Assembly: GCF_009192745.1 (NCBI RefSeq)
Contig: NZ_VTFV01000002.1
Span: 310,001 to 374,000 of the forward strand
Origin: Arthrobacter citreus
GTDB taxonomy: Bacteria; Actinomycetota; Actinomycetes; Actinomycetales; Micrococcaceae
Direction of reading: 5' to 3'
DNA length: 64,000 bases
Shown: one piece after another, positions 42,579 through 50,982 of the stretch
How the letters are laid out: every line of letters begins with the position of its first letter
Numbering within the stretch: the first letter of the stretch is position 1
Position numbers and translations under genes: made by a program
Notes under the pieces: model-generated
Told to the model about the DNA's origin: nothing
The model's input: the letters and a program-made list of their open reading frames with translations, nothing else
Databases searched by the model: none

Positions 42579-42620
42579 ACAGAAACTGCCCGTATGAAGC
42601 TTCATACGGGCAGTTTCTGT
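42579..42620. terminator. Perfect 42 bp palindrome, bidirectional terminator
   Basis: Two 21-base arms, ACAGAAACTGCCC...GAAG and its exact complement, meet at AAGCTT with no gap. It lies between the convergent MHS and META-lipoprotein genes and has TTTCTGT/ACAGAAA ends. It most likely terminates both transcripts. Confidence 0.75.
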
Positions 42621-42642
42621 CATTTCGGTGAAGGGGAGGAGG

Positions 42643-43074
42643 CTACCGGGTGAGGGAGCCGATCTCGTTGCCTTCGCCGTCGTACACCAGCAGTGTCTGC
42701 TCAGAGGGAACCGCAGTGGCCGCCGAGGCCAGCCACTGATCGACGTCGGGACAGGCCATCATGGTCATGGCCACTTCCTGGAAGCGGACCGTCCCGTCCT
42801 CCAGGACCCAGCGGCCCATCAGGCGGTTGCACCCGTCGGTGCCGGTCAGGCGCCCGTCCCCATGCAGCTCCAGGGACGGCTCGCGGGTGTTCTCCGGGTT
42901 CCCCCAGACGCCTTCGGGTGCGGACGGCGCCGCATTCGGTGATGCGGATGACGACGGCGTGTCCCCGGCAGTCCCGGAATCGTCCGGGGAGGTGCCGGGA
43001 GCGCCGGGATCCGTGGCGCAGGCAGCTACGCCGAGCAGCACGGCCAAGGCCAGGAACGTGATCCGGGTGCGCAT
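42643..43074 (-). CDS. META-domain (HslJ-like) lipoprotein
   Basis: A 143-residue lipoprotein. The signal ends LGVAAC, and a Ser/Pro/Ala/Gly linker of about 30 residues follows. A META-type domain follows, with LELHGDGRLTGTDGCNRLMGRWVLEDGTVRFQEVAMTMMACPD (both Cys kept). GTAGGAGG precedes the ATG. It lies 11 bp after corA on the same strand. HslJ relatives are linked to heat and antibiotic tolerance; its role here is unknown. Confidence 0.88.
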   Translation of the reverse strand: MRTRITFLALAVLLGVAACATDPGAPGTSPDDSGTAGDTPSSSASPNAAPSAPEGVWGNPENTREPSLELHGDGRLTGTDGCNRLMGRWVLEDGTVRFQEVAMTMMACPDVDQWLASAATAVPSEQTLLVYDGEGNEIGSLTR

Positions 43075-43085
43075 AGCGGGGCCTC

Positions 43086-44081
43086 CTACAGCCAGTTGTT
43101 TCGTTTAAAAGCTGCATAAAGCAGGATGCCGAGCACCACCATCAGGGCCAGGGCCATCGGATAGCCCAGCGGCCAGTCGAGCTCCGGCATGTTCTTGAAA
43201 TTCATACCGTACACGGTGCCCACCAGGGTGGGAGCAAACAGGATTGCGGCCCAGGCGGAGATCTTCTTGGTCTGCTCGTTCTGGGCGATGGACGTCTCCG
43301 CCAGGCGGTTCGAGGCCAGGGTGGAGCTGAGCGCCAGGGCGTTGTCCAGCAGGGAGCGGTAGGCGGTGATCCGGTCGATGAGGCGCAGGACGTGGTCCAG
43401 CACATCGCCGAGCCGGTCCCTGAGCTCGGGCGGGACGGCGTACTTGTCCGGATTTCGCTGCAGCTGGCCCACTACGGTTTCCAGCGGGCTGATGGCACGC
43501 TGGCAGCCAATGACTTCGCGCGAGAGTTCGTAGATTCTTCGTGAGACCTCGCCGTCGCCGCCGAAGAGCTGGTCTTCGATTTCATCGATGTCGTTCTCGA
43601 GCCCGGCGGAAACCGGTGCGTATTCGTCGACCACCTGGTCCAGGATGGCGTAGAGCACCGCCTGCGGACCCAGGGACAGCAGGTCGACCTCGTGCTCCAT
43701 CCGGGTTCGGACCCGCGCCAGGTCCGGAGACTCGGCGTGCCGGACGGTCACCACGAAGTTGGGGCCCACAAAGAGGTGCAGCTCGCCGATTTCAACGCGT
43801 TCGACGTCGTCAAGATAGCGGGCGGGCCGCAGCACCACAAAAAGCTGGTCGCCGTACTGTTCCAGCTTGGAACGCTGGTGCCCGGCGAGGGCGTCCTCCA
43901 CGATCAGCAGGTTCAGCCCGAATTCCTCGGCGACGGCCAGCAGCTCAATGTCGTCTGGGCGGTAGAGCCCGATCCAGGCCATGCCGCCCGTCTCCCGGGT
44001 GAGGTCGAAGGTCTCCTCAAGGGTTTCCGGGCTGTGCAGGCGTTTGCCGTCCACATACACGGCGTTGTCCACCAAAGTCAC
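43086..44081 (-). CDS. corA: CorA-family magnesium/cobalt channel
   Basis: A 331-residue CorA protein: cytoplasmic domain, long helix, then two C-terminal helices. The ion-selectivity signature YGMNF lies at the end of the first helix (LVGTVYGMNFKNMPEL), and the chain ends FKRNNWL. The GTG start has GAGGAG upstream. It transports Mg2+, perhaps Co2+ or Ni2+, through a homopentamer. Confidence 0.96.
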   Translation of the reverse strand: MTLVDNAVYVDGKRLHSPETLEETFDLTRETGGMAWIGLYRPDDIELLAVAEEFGLNLLIVEDALAGHQRSKLEQYGDQLFVVLRPARYLDDVERVEIGELHLFVGPNFVVTVRHAESPDLARVRTRMEHEVDLLSLGPQAVLYAILDQVVDEYAPVSAGLENDIDEIEDQLFGGDGEVSRRIYELSREVIGCQRAISPLETVVGQLQRNPDKYAVPPELRDRLGDVLDHVLRLIDRITAYRSLLDNALALSSTLASNRLAETSIAQNEQTKKISAWAAILFAPTLVGTVYGMNFKNMPELDWPLGYPMALALMVVLGILLYAAFKRNNWL

Positions 44082-44157
44082 TGCTGCTCCTCACACTGCC
44101 AAGCCTGCTTACCTGATGAGCCTACGTCGCCGAGCCGCCCGGAGCGGCCATGGGTCC

Positions 44158-44802
44158 TCAGCCGGTTTCGACGACGTCCCGATTGCGGGGCAGCCACGGC
44201 GTACCCGTTCCCGGATGCCGGAATGCCAGCGGCAGGCCGCGGGCCCGCTCCCAGTCCATGGAATCGCAGACCTGGAGGTGGACGTGCGGTTCGGTGCTGT
44301 TGCCCGAGTTGCCGCATTCGCCCAGTTGCGTACCCGGCCGGACAGTATCCCCGACTGCCACGGCGGTGGAGCCGCGCCGCAGGTGGGCCAGCAGGATGTA
44401 GGCCGGAGCCGCCCCGGAGCCGGTGGCGAGGACGACGTGGTTGCCCGCGATCCCCGCCGGACCCTGCCGGACCCGTTGACGCTGGGTGAGTGCGTACCCG
44501 GCCAGCGCGAACGGTGAGCGCCGCGCCTTATGGTCCGGTTCGCCGTCGTGCACTGCCGCCACCGTGCCCGCAGCAGGAGCCAGCACCGGAACGCCGAACC
44601 CCGTGAACGCCTCCGGCGCCTCGGTGCCGAAAACTGCCCGGAACGACGGCGGAGCGGAGCGGCCGTGTGCATCGACGGCCACAAAGTCGATGGCGTAGGT
44701 GGTCCCGAGCAGGTGGGTTCCGTGGCTCGGCACCCGGTTGGCCGGGCTGTTCTGCACCGTCCAGCGGCCGGTGAAGGGGAAGTCCAGCAGCACGGGGTCC
44801 AT
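44158..44802 (-). CDS. M23-family peptidase-like protein without signal peptide
   Basis: A 214-residue LytM/M23 domain. The first zinc motif lies in SHGTHLLGTTYAIDF (H, D), the second in EPHVHLQV, with VLAPAAGTVAAVHDG, LLAHLRRGS and GECGNSGNS between. No export signal or membrane helix is visible, which is unusual for a cell-wall peptidase. TAGCCT ends six bases before the ATG and overlaps the stop of the alcohol dehydrogenase gene, so a leaderless transcript is possible. Confidence 0.85.
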   Translation of the reverse strand: MDPVLLDFPFTGRWTVQNSPANRVPSHGTHLLGTTYAIDFVAVDAHGRSAPPSFRAVFGTEAPEAFTGFGVPVLAPAAGTVAAVHDGEPDHKARRSPFALAGYALTQRQRVRQGPAGIAGNHVVLATGSGAAPAYILLAHLRRGSTAVAVGDTVRPGTQLGECGNSGNSTEPHVHLQVCDSMDWERARGLPLAFRHPGTGTPWLPRNRDVVETG

Positions 44803-44811
44803 GGGTTCAGG

Positions 44812-45831
44812 CTAGGGCGTCAGCAGCACTTTGACGGCACGCCGCTCATCCATGGCGCGGTAGCCTTCCGCCGCGTCCTCCAGTGGAAGGGTGAGGTCGA
44901 AGACGCGGCCCGGGTCGATTTGCCGGTCCCAGATGCGCTGGATCAGGTTCGGCAGGAAGCGCCGTACCGGTGCCGGACCGCCGAGCATGTTGATTTCGGC
45001 GAAGAAGAGTTCCATGCCGGGCAACGCCACCTCATGGGTGACTCCCACAAAGCCCAGGTGTCCTCCGGGGCGGGTGGAGCGGATGGCCTGCAGCATCGAT
45101 TCCTGGGTGCCCACTGCTTCGACGACGGAGTGCGCGCCCACGCCGCCGGTCAGTTCCTTCACCGCCTCAACGCCCTCGTCGCCGCGCTGGGGGAGGATGT
45201 CGGTGGCGCCAAAGTGGCGGGCGAGTTCCTGGCGCCGGGGATTGCGGCTCATGGCAATGATCCGCTCAGCCCCGAGTTCTTTGGCAGCCAGGACCGCCAT
45301 CAGCCCGACGGCGCCGTCGCCCACCACTACTGAGGTTTTCCCCGGGCCGGCCTGGGCTGCGGTGGCACCAAACCAGCCGGTGCCCAGCACATCGGATGCC
45401 GCCATCAGTGAAGGAATAAGCTCCGGCGGGGGAGTCCCGGGCGTGGCTACGAGGGTTCCGTCGGCCAGCGGGATGCGGGCACGCTGGGCCTGCGTGCCGA
45501 TGGCTCCCATCGGCACGGCGTTCACACAGCGGCTCTGGAAGCCCGCCCGGCAGATCACGCAGGTGTTGTCCGACGCCCAGAAGGAACCGACGACGAAGTC
45601 TCCGGGCTTGATGGTCCGCACCTCGGTGCCGACCTCCTCGACCACCCCGATGTACTCGTGGCCCATGGGGGAGTCCTGGACTTTCTCGATGCCCCGGTAC
45701 GGCCACAGGTCCGAGCCGCAGATGCAGGTCGCTGCCAGCCGGATGACGGCGTCGGTGGGTTCTTCGATGGCGGGATCGGGCCGGTCCTCCGTGCGGACCT
45801 CTCCAGGTGCATGCATTACTACGCCGCGCAT
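44812..45831 (-). CDS. Zinc-dependent alcohol dehydrogenase
   Basis: A 339-residue medium-chain dehydrogenase. The catalytic zinc site is in CICGSDLWPYRG and GHEYIGVVEEVG. The next cysteines (CVICRAGFQSRCVN) show a reduced structural-zinc set compared with the usual four. The Rossmann motif is VVVGDGAVGLMAVLAAKELGAE. AAGGAGAG precedes the ATG at 45831. A 27-codon upstream extension runs into the terminator and is rejected. The substrate is unknown. Confidence 0.92.
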   Translation of the reverse strand: MRGVVMHAPGEVRTEDRPDPAIEEPTDAVIRLAATCICGSDLWPYRGIEKVQDSPMGHEYIGVVEEVGTEVRTIKPGDFVVGSFWASDNTCVICRAGFQSRCVNAVPMGAIGTQAQRARIPLADGTLVATPGTPPPELIPSLMAASDVLGTGWFGATAAQAGPGKTSVVVGDGAVGLMAVLAAKELGAERIIAMSRNPRRQELARHFGATDILPQRGDEGVEAVKELTGGVGAHSVVEAVGTQESMLQAIRSTRPGGHLGFVGVTHEVALPGMELFFAEINMLGGPAPVRRFLPNLIQRIWDRQIDPGRVFDLTLPLEDAAEGYRAMDERRAVKVLLTP

Positions 45832-45891
45832 GGGTCTCTCCTTGGGGTGGGGGGTCCACCAAGGACAGCACTTTTGCTGCTGTTGGAACAG

Positions 45892-45944
45892 CCCCAAAAG
45901 GCGAGGGGCCATCCCGGTTGTCCGGGATGGCCCCTCGCTTGGGG
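45892..45944 (-). terminator. Strong hairpin between the Tat-exported isomerase and the alcohol dehydrogenase
   Basis: Perfect 17 bp arms (45901-45917 and 45922-45938) with loop TTGT, extended outward by CCCCAA/TTGGGG. On the minus strand it is followed by CTTTTGGGG. It ends the upstream isomerase transcript. Confidence 0.8.
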
Positions 45945-45959
45945 TGTCAGGGGACTGCG

Positions 45960-46934
45960 TTAGAAGCGCACGCTCCGGAGATACCGGTAGCCCACCTCTG
46001 CGGTCTGCAGTGGAGTGACATCCGGCTGGTCGTTCTCGACGATGTATTCCTTGGGCTGGTGTGCCCGGAAGATGCGCGGAAAATCGATGGTTCCGGTACC
46101 CAGGTCCGCAAAATCCCCGCTCGGTTCCCGATCCTTCACGTGATACTGGAGGACCTCCTGCGGAGCTTCCTGGATCGTGTCGATGGCGAACTGGACCGGG
46201 TCGGCAGCGCCGACTCCCACACCGCCCGTGACCGCCCAGTAAAGGTCCACTTCCAGATGGACCAGCTTCGGATCCAGGCGGCTGGTGAAGATGTCCCAGG
46301 GAGTCAGCCCGCCGCCAAGGTCCGTCGTGAACTCGTGGGCGTGGTTGTGGTAGCCGTACTTGATTCCGGCCCGGCGAACTACGGCTGCTTCGGCATTCAT
46401 CTGGTCTGCCCAGCGGTACCAGTCGTCTGCGCTGGTCGAAGCGAGGTACGGAACCACCATGTACGTCTGGCCGAGGGTGAGGGCATTGGAGATCTTGGCC
46501 TGCAGGGCTTCCGGCGTGGCGCTGATCCCTTCGTGGCTGGAGGAAGCCCGGATTCCCACTCGGTCCAGGGTTTTCCGCATGTCCTTGGCGGTGCGCCCAT
46601 ACAGGCCGGCCAGTTCCACCCGGTTGTATCCGTATTGGGCCAGCCGGGTGAAGTTCTTATCAATCTCCGCGCCGTTCATGATGGAGCGCAAGGTGTACAT
46701 CTGGATGCTGATTTGGCCCGGAGGGACCGGACGGTTGCCCTTGTGGCCGGGTTTTCCGTGGTGGTCGGGTTTGCCGTTCTTGCCGGGGTGGGCCACTGCA
46801 GGCACCGCCCCGAGTCCTGCGAGGCCGACGCCGACGCCGGCGGCAAATGCTCCGCGGATGAAATTGCGCCGGTCAACACCCTTCTTTTCAAGAGAACGGC
46901 TTAGCGCACCTGTTGCGTCAAATCCGAAGCACAT
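45960..46934 (-). CDS. Tat-exported sugar phosphate isomerase/epimerase-like protein
   Basis: A 324-residue TIM-barrel protein of the xylose-isomerase-like superfamily. A twin-arginine signal (DRRNFIRGAFAAG, ending AVPAVAH) is followed by a His/Gly/Lys-rich linker. The barrel begins ISIQMYTLRSIM and contains YGYHNHAHEF, VHLEVDLYWA and QYHVKDREP, the metal-binding residues of the family. GGAAGG precedes the ATG. Such secreted isomerases often accompany secreted sugar dehydrogenases in related genomes, like the one at 56157. The substrate is unknown. Confidence 0.88.
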   Translation of the reverse strand: MCFGFDATGALSRSLEKKGVDRRNFIRGAFAAGVGVGLAGLGAVPAVAHPGKNGKPDHHGKPGHKGNRPVPPGQISIQMYTLRSIMNGAEIDKNFTRLAQYGYNRVELAGLYGRTAKDMRKTLDRVGIRASSSHEGISATPEALQAKISNALTLGQTYMVVPYLASTSADDWYRWADQMNAEAAVVRRAGIKYGYHNHAHEFTTDLGGGLTPWDIFTSRLDPKLVHLEVDLYWAVTGGVGVGAADPVQFAIDTIQEAPQEVLQYHVKDREPSGDFADLGTGTIDFPRIFRAHQPKEYIVENDQPDVTPLQTAEVGYRYLRSVRF

Positions 46935-47314
46935 ACTGTTGCCTTCCTGACAGTTGGACGCGTTTTCGCTGCCTTCGTCGGCAGTGCGAAAACCCGTGCG
47001 GGGTCACTGGGGAATTCACTGGGCTTATGCGGATAGCTCATCGTCGCCGGCGGGCTATCCACGTTGATCAGCACCAGCATTTAGGTAGCTATGTTCGTTT
47101 TTGTTGTCTGAAACCACTACCAGGCGCCCGGGCGTACCTTAGGGGGTTAGGTCAGGAAAGCATCCCTGCTGTCCGTCGTTTCCTCCGGAGGCTGCGAGTG
47201 TGAAGTAAGAGCGGTGACTGGAAATGAGTCCGTCGCATGAGGCTATGGCGGACTTTTGGTGTCTGTCAAGCAAAAGTCGCCGACAGGGGTGATTAAGTTC
47301 GGTGAGTTTCCCGG
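46935..47314. other. Intergenic region between the exported isomerase and the first ROK gene
   Basis: 380 bp without a gene. It holds a bulged hairpin (arms 47247-47258 and 47271-47281) just after the ROK stop, which may end that transcript without a T-run. On the minus strand a consensus -35 TTGACA (47264-47269) overlaps the hairpin loop, but no good -10 follows. Otherwise I see nothing definite. The isomerase promoter should be here. Confidence 0.3.
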
Positions 47315-48514
47315 TCAGGCGTTGCTCAGGCCGGACACCATGGCGTCAATCCGCTGGGGAGACATGGCATGGTGAATCGCCAGCATGCTGGCGCCCAGTA
47401 CTCCGGCGTCGAGGCCGGAGCTGGAATGGACTATCTGCAGGTGCTGGGTGGCAAGCGGAATGGTGCGCGAATACACGGTCTCCCGGATCCCGGCGATAAA
47501 GTGCTCACCGGTCAGTGCCATGGATCCGCCAATGACTATCACCGAGGGGTTGATCAGGCTGATGCACGCGGAGAGGACGTCCCCCACGTCGCGCCCGGCC
47601 TGCCGCACGGCGTGGATGGCTTCGGTGCTTCCGGCGCGGACCAGCGCCACAACATCCTCGCTGCCGCTGGCATCAAGGCCCAGCTGCCGCAGCTTGGCGG
47701 CGATCGCCGGTCCGGAAGCGATGGCTTCCAGGCAATCGGTATTTCCGCAGTGGCAGGGCACTCCCGTGCCGCCGTGCACGCGGATGTGCCCAATGTCCCC
47801 GGCCACGCCGTCTGCCCCGCGCTGGAGCATTCCGCTGGAGACGATGCCGGAGCCGATCCCGGTGGCAACCTTGACGAACAGCAGGTCATCCACCTCCGGC
47901 CAGGCCATATTCCGCTCGCCCAGGGCCATGATGTTCACATCGTTGTCGACCAGCACGGGGACGTGGAACTGCGACTGCAGGAATCCGGGCACGTCGTAGG
48001 CGTTCCAGCCCGGCATGATGGGCGGATTGATGGGGCGTCCGGTGCGGTGTTCCACAGGCCCGGGCAGCCCGATGCCCACCGCCAGAAGGTCTTCGGGCGA
48101 CCGCCCGGTCTCGGCGAGCAGCTCGGAGCCGATTTCCACCACGGCTTCGAGGACGGCCTCCGGCCCCAGGGTAATTTCCAGGGCCCGTGCGGACTGGGAC
48201 AGCAGGTGGCCGGTCAGGTCGGTGACGGCCACCTGGAGGTGCGATGCTCCGATGTCCACGCCCAGCACAACCCGGCTGCCGGCCTTTAGCGCGATGCGTG
48301 AGGAGGGGCGGCCGCCCGTGGAGACGGCGTCTTGGACAAATCCCACGAGTCCCAGGTCCATAAGCGCTTCGATCCGGAGAGTGACTGTGGAACGCGCCAG
48401 TCCCATCTGCTCCGCCAGCTCGGATCTGGTCCTGGGCTTCCCGTCGCGAAGGATTTGGAAGAGCTCGCTCGCTCCGGATGAGGCCAGCCCGCTGACGTTA
48501 CTTATGTCACTCAC
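47315..48514 (-). CDS. ROK-family transcriptional regulator (divergent from the ebo-type operon)
   Basis: A 399-residue ROK repressor. The winged helix (SELAEQMGLARSTVTLRIEALMDLGLV) is near the N-terminus. The sugar-kinase-like body has GVDIGASHLQVAVTDL, the zinc site CHCGNTDCLE preceded by GDIGHIRV, and LINPSVIVIGGS. The usual effector of ROK regulators is a sugar or sugar phosphate. It is divergent from the inositol-phosphate-synthase-like gene, so it is the natural candidate repressor of the ebo-type operon. The GTG start has a weak ribosome site. Confidence 0.9.
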   Translation of the reverse strand: MSDISNVSGLASSGASELFQILRDGKPRTRSELAEQMGLARSTVTLRIEALMDLGLVGFVQDAVSTGGRPSSRIALKAGSRVVLGVDIGASHLQVAVTDLTGHLLSQSARALEITLGPEAVLEAVVEIGSELLAETGRSPEDLLAVGIGLPGPVEHRTGRPINPPIMPGWNAYDVPGFLQSQFHVPVLVDNDVNIMALGERNMAWPEVDDLLFVKVATGIGSGIVSSGMLQRGADGVAGDIGHIRVHGGTGVPCHCGNTDCLEAIASGPAIAAKLRQLGLDASGSEDVVALVRAGSTEAIHAVRQAGRDVGDVLSACISLINPSVIVIGGSMALTGEHFIAGIRETVYSRTIPLATQHLQIVHSSSGLDAGVLGASMLAIHHAMSPQRIDAMVSGLSNA

Positions 48515-48838
48515 CGACTCATTACAGCACAGATGGCGACGGAACTATTGACTTCAATCACTCCGCGTGCCATAGGTCCACCTTGGTTCGGTTGATGCGT
48601 CTCCAGCCGTCCCGCAAACCTGAGGCGCTGGGGATCATCACAACTCCCACGCTGGATTGTAAACATTCGACTGAATGACGGTACCGCTAAGCACAGATAT
48701 ATCGGAATACCTCATAAGTCCGTTGTTGCCTGACATTACCTATGTTAGGTTCCCTGTGACGGGCGTCTCACCCGAAGGTTTCGAATCCTGGGTCTGGCGC
48801 AGGCCCGCCGACGGTTCGTAAAACTTCGAGGAGGAAGT
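48515..48838. promoter_or_regulatory. Divergent promoter region of the ROK gene and the ebo-type operon
   Basis: A 324 bp gap. On the plus strand TTGTTG (48723-48728), 17 bp, TAGGTT (48746-48751) is a credible promoter, giving a leader of about 80 bases. A small inverted repeat CATTC-GACT-GAATG (48664-48677) lies upstream. Before the TTG start is AGGAGG, a strong ribosome site. No riboswitch fold was recognised. Confidence 0.4.
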
Positions 48839-50104
48839 TTGATCAGGGACACCCATGAGGGACTGAAAGCTGAGCCGGGCGGAAGAGCCGCTTCCGGCGG
48901 CCCGCCTGCCGGCGGCAGTTACGGAAAGACGGGCATCTGGCTCATCGGAGCACGGGGCTCGGTGGCAACGACGGCGGTGACGGGCCTGGCAGCCATCGCA
49001 TCACGCCTGGTGAAACCACTGGGGTGCGTCACCGAACAGGACGCCTTCCACGGCGTCAGCCTCCCGGATTACGCAGACCTGGTGGTAGGCGGCCATGACA
49101 TCAGCGGTGTTTCAATCCTCAAACGGGCAGAGAAACTTGCCGAGGCCGGGATGATTCCCGGGCATCTGCTTGAATCCGTCCGGTCCCAGCTCCAGGACGC
49201 TGACGGGCGGGTGCGTCCCGGGTACGATCCCGCCGGTGCCCCGGAACCACAGTCCGAAGCCATAAGGCGGCTGTCCGGAGACATCCTTGCGTTCAAGGAA
49301 GCGCACGGGCTGCGCCGGGTGATTGTCCTGGATGTCGCTTCCACGGAAGCGCCGCCGGTCCAGCTCGACGAATACTCGGATCCCGGTCTCCTGGAAAAAG
49401 CCCTCAACGATCCCGAACGGTCTGTGCTTCCCGCCAGCTCGGTAGCTGCCGGCGCGGCGGTCCTGGCCGGATCTCCGTATATATGTTTCACCCCGTCAAC
49501 GGCCCTCAACATTCCTGCCCTGTATGAACTCGCGGGAGCCTCCCGGGTGCCCACGGCAGGACAGGACGGCAAGACGGGCCAAACCTGGCTGCGCTCGGTG
49601 CTGGCCCCGGCACTTTCTGCACGCGGACTCCACGTCCTTTCCTGGGCCGGCACCAACCTGCTGGGCGGTGGAGACGGAGCCACTCTGGCAGACAGCCGGG
49701 CGGTCTCGGGAAAGCTGCTGTCGAAGAACCGGGGACTGCGGGAGCTCACCGGCGGCGCTGTCACGCCGCTGCACATTGACAACGTGCCCGACCTGGGTGA
49801 AACCAAGGTGGCGTGGGACCACATCCATGTGGAAGGGTTCCTGGGTTCCCGGCTGACCATCCAGACAACCTGGACCGCCTACGATTCAATGCTGGCCGCT
49901 CCCATGGTGCTGGACCTCGCCCGCCTGATGGCGCTCGCGGACGCCGCCGGAGAAACAGGCCATGTTGGCGCCCTCGGGTTCTTCTTCAAGGATCCCTGGG
50001 GCAGCGCGGAGCATTCCTTCGCGCAGCAGGCAGGCAACCTGGTGCAGTGGGCGCACGAAGCCAGCAGCAGGATCCCCTCCACGACGGGGGGTGGCAGGCA
50101 GTGA
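48839..50104 (+). CDS. Inositol-3-phosphate-synthase-like sugar phosphate cyclase
   Basis: A 421-residue protein of the myo-inositol-1-phosphate synthase family. The NAD-binding GIWLIGARGSVATT is at residues 33-45. Later motifs are LDVASTEAPP, GQDGKTGQTWLRSVLAP (catalytic Lys region), LSWAGTNLLGGGDGATLAD and VAWDHIHVEGFLGSRLTIQ. The family turns glucose-6-phosphate into inositol-3-phosphate by NAD-dependent cyclisation. It starts with TTG after AGGAGG and ends in a GTGA overlap with the UbiA gene. The length and its place heading an ebo-type operon suggest a dedicated paralogue rather than the housekeeping Ino1. Confidence 0.88.
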   Translation: MIRDTHEGLKAEPGGRAASGGPPAGGSYGKTGIWLIGARGSVATTAVTGLAAIASRLVKPLGCVTEQDAFHGVSLPDYADLVVGGHDISGVSILKRAEKLAEAGMIPGHLLESVRSQLQDADGRVRPGYDPAGAPEPQSEAIRRLSGDILAFKEAHGLRRVIVLDVASTEAPPVQLDEYSDPGLLEKALNDPERSVLPASSVAAGAAVLAGSPYICFTPSTALNIPALYELAGASRVPTAGQDGKTGQTWLRSVLAPALSARGLHVLSWAGTNLLGGGDGATLADSRAVSGKLLSKNRGLRELTGGAVTPLHIDNVPDLGETKVAWDHIHVEGFLGSRLTIQTTWTAYDSMLAAPMVLDLARLMALADAAGETGHVGALGFFFKDPWGSAEHSFAQQAGNLVQWAHEASSRIPSTTGGGRQ

Positions 50105-50982
50105 GCGCGGCCGGTGATTACCTGGAGCTGGTACGGGCCCCGGCCGTCCTGACCGTGCTGGGGGACACGGTGGCCGGCGGCGCTGCCGCCGGGCGTGCCC
50201 TCAGCGGGCGGCGGGCACTGATGCCGCTGGCCAGCGCCTGCCTGTATGCCGGCGGAATGGCCCTGAACGACTACGCGGACAGGGATCTCGACGCCGAGGA
50301 GCGGCCCGAGCGGCCCATCCCTTCCGGGCGGATTAGCGCGCGCAGTGCCCTGGCCGCGGCATCTGCCCTCACGGCCGCGGGCCTTGGCTTGTGCGCTGCG
50401 GCCGGCGGCCGCGGTGCCCTGGTTGTGGGAGTTCCACTTGCCCTCTCAATCTGGACATACGACCTTGTGGCCAAGAACCATGCCCTGCCGGGCGCCGTCT
50501 CGATGGGAACCTGCCGGGCCCTTGACGTCCTGATGGGCGCGGGCGCCGGACATCTCAGGCAGGCGCTGGGGGCAGCAGGAATCATGGGGGGCCATACGGC
50601 AGCCGTAACCCTCCTCTCCCGCGGAGAGGTTAACGGCACGGACGCCGCCACCGCTTCCGGCGCCGCGGCAACCACAGGGTTCCTGGCCGCATCGGTTGTC
50701 GCAGGGACCGCAGGGCCGCCGGCCAGGACGCTCGCCGTCGTGGGAGCCGCAGCCGCCTATGCCCTGAGATGCGCACCGGCTCAGATGCAGGCAGCGCGCA
50801 ACCCGGCCGCCGGCAACGCACTGAACGCGACTAAGGCAGGCATCCGTGCGATGGTTCCGCTGCAGGCAGCGCTCACGCTGCGCCATGGGCAGCCGGTGGC
50901 CGCAGCCGCGCTGATCGGCGTGGACATCGTGGGCAGGATCATCCGTTCCCGCCCCAGGGGCAGGAGAGTGAGCGAGTCATGA
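50101..50982 (+). CDS. eboC: UbiA-family prenyltransferase (EboC-like)
   Basis: A 293-residue membrane protein with seven to nine hydrophobic segments. The diphosphate-binding motif is NDYADRDLD (residues 56-64), followed by ERPIPSG as in UbiA proteins. A second polar motif YDLVAKNH follows. It should attach a polyprenyl group to a small polar acceptor at the membrane. GTG overlaps the preceding stop (GTGA), and the stop overlaps the next ATG. A polyprenyl diphosphate synthase gene at 59824 could supply its donor. Confidence 0.88.
   Translation: MSAAGDYLELVRAPAVLTVLGDTVAGGAAAGRALSGRRALMPLASACLYAGGMALNDYADRDLDAEERPERPIPSGRISARSALAAASALTAAGLGLCAAAGGRGALVVGVPLALSIWTYDLVAKNHALPGAVSMGTCRALDVLMGAGAGHLRQALGAAGIMGGHTAAVTLLSRGEVNGTDAATASGAAATTGFLAASVVAGTAGPPARTLAVVGAAAAYALRCAPAQMQAARNPAAGNALNATKAGIRAMVPLQAALTLRHGQPVAAAALIGVDIVGRIIRSRPRGRRVSES

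Noticed and set aside
49813-50100. Upstream extension of the UbiA-like frame
   Set aside because: It overlaps the inositol-phosphate-synthase-like gene in another frame. The GTGA overlap at 50101 is the natural start.
48839-50104. Reading this gene as the housekeeping inositol-3-phosphate synthase
   Set aside because: It heads a coupled ebo-type operon with its own regulator. The context favours a dedicated paralogue, although the rest of the genome is not visible.
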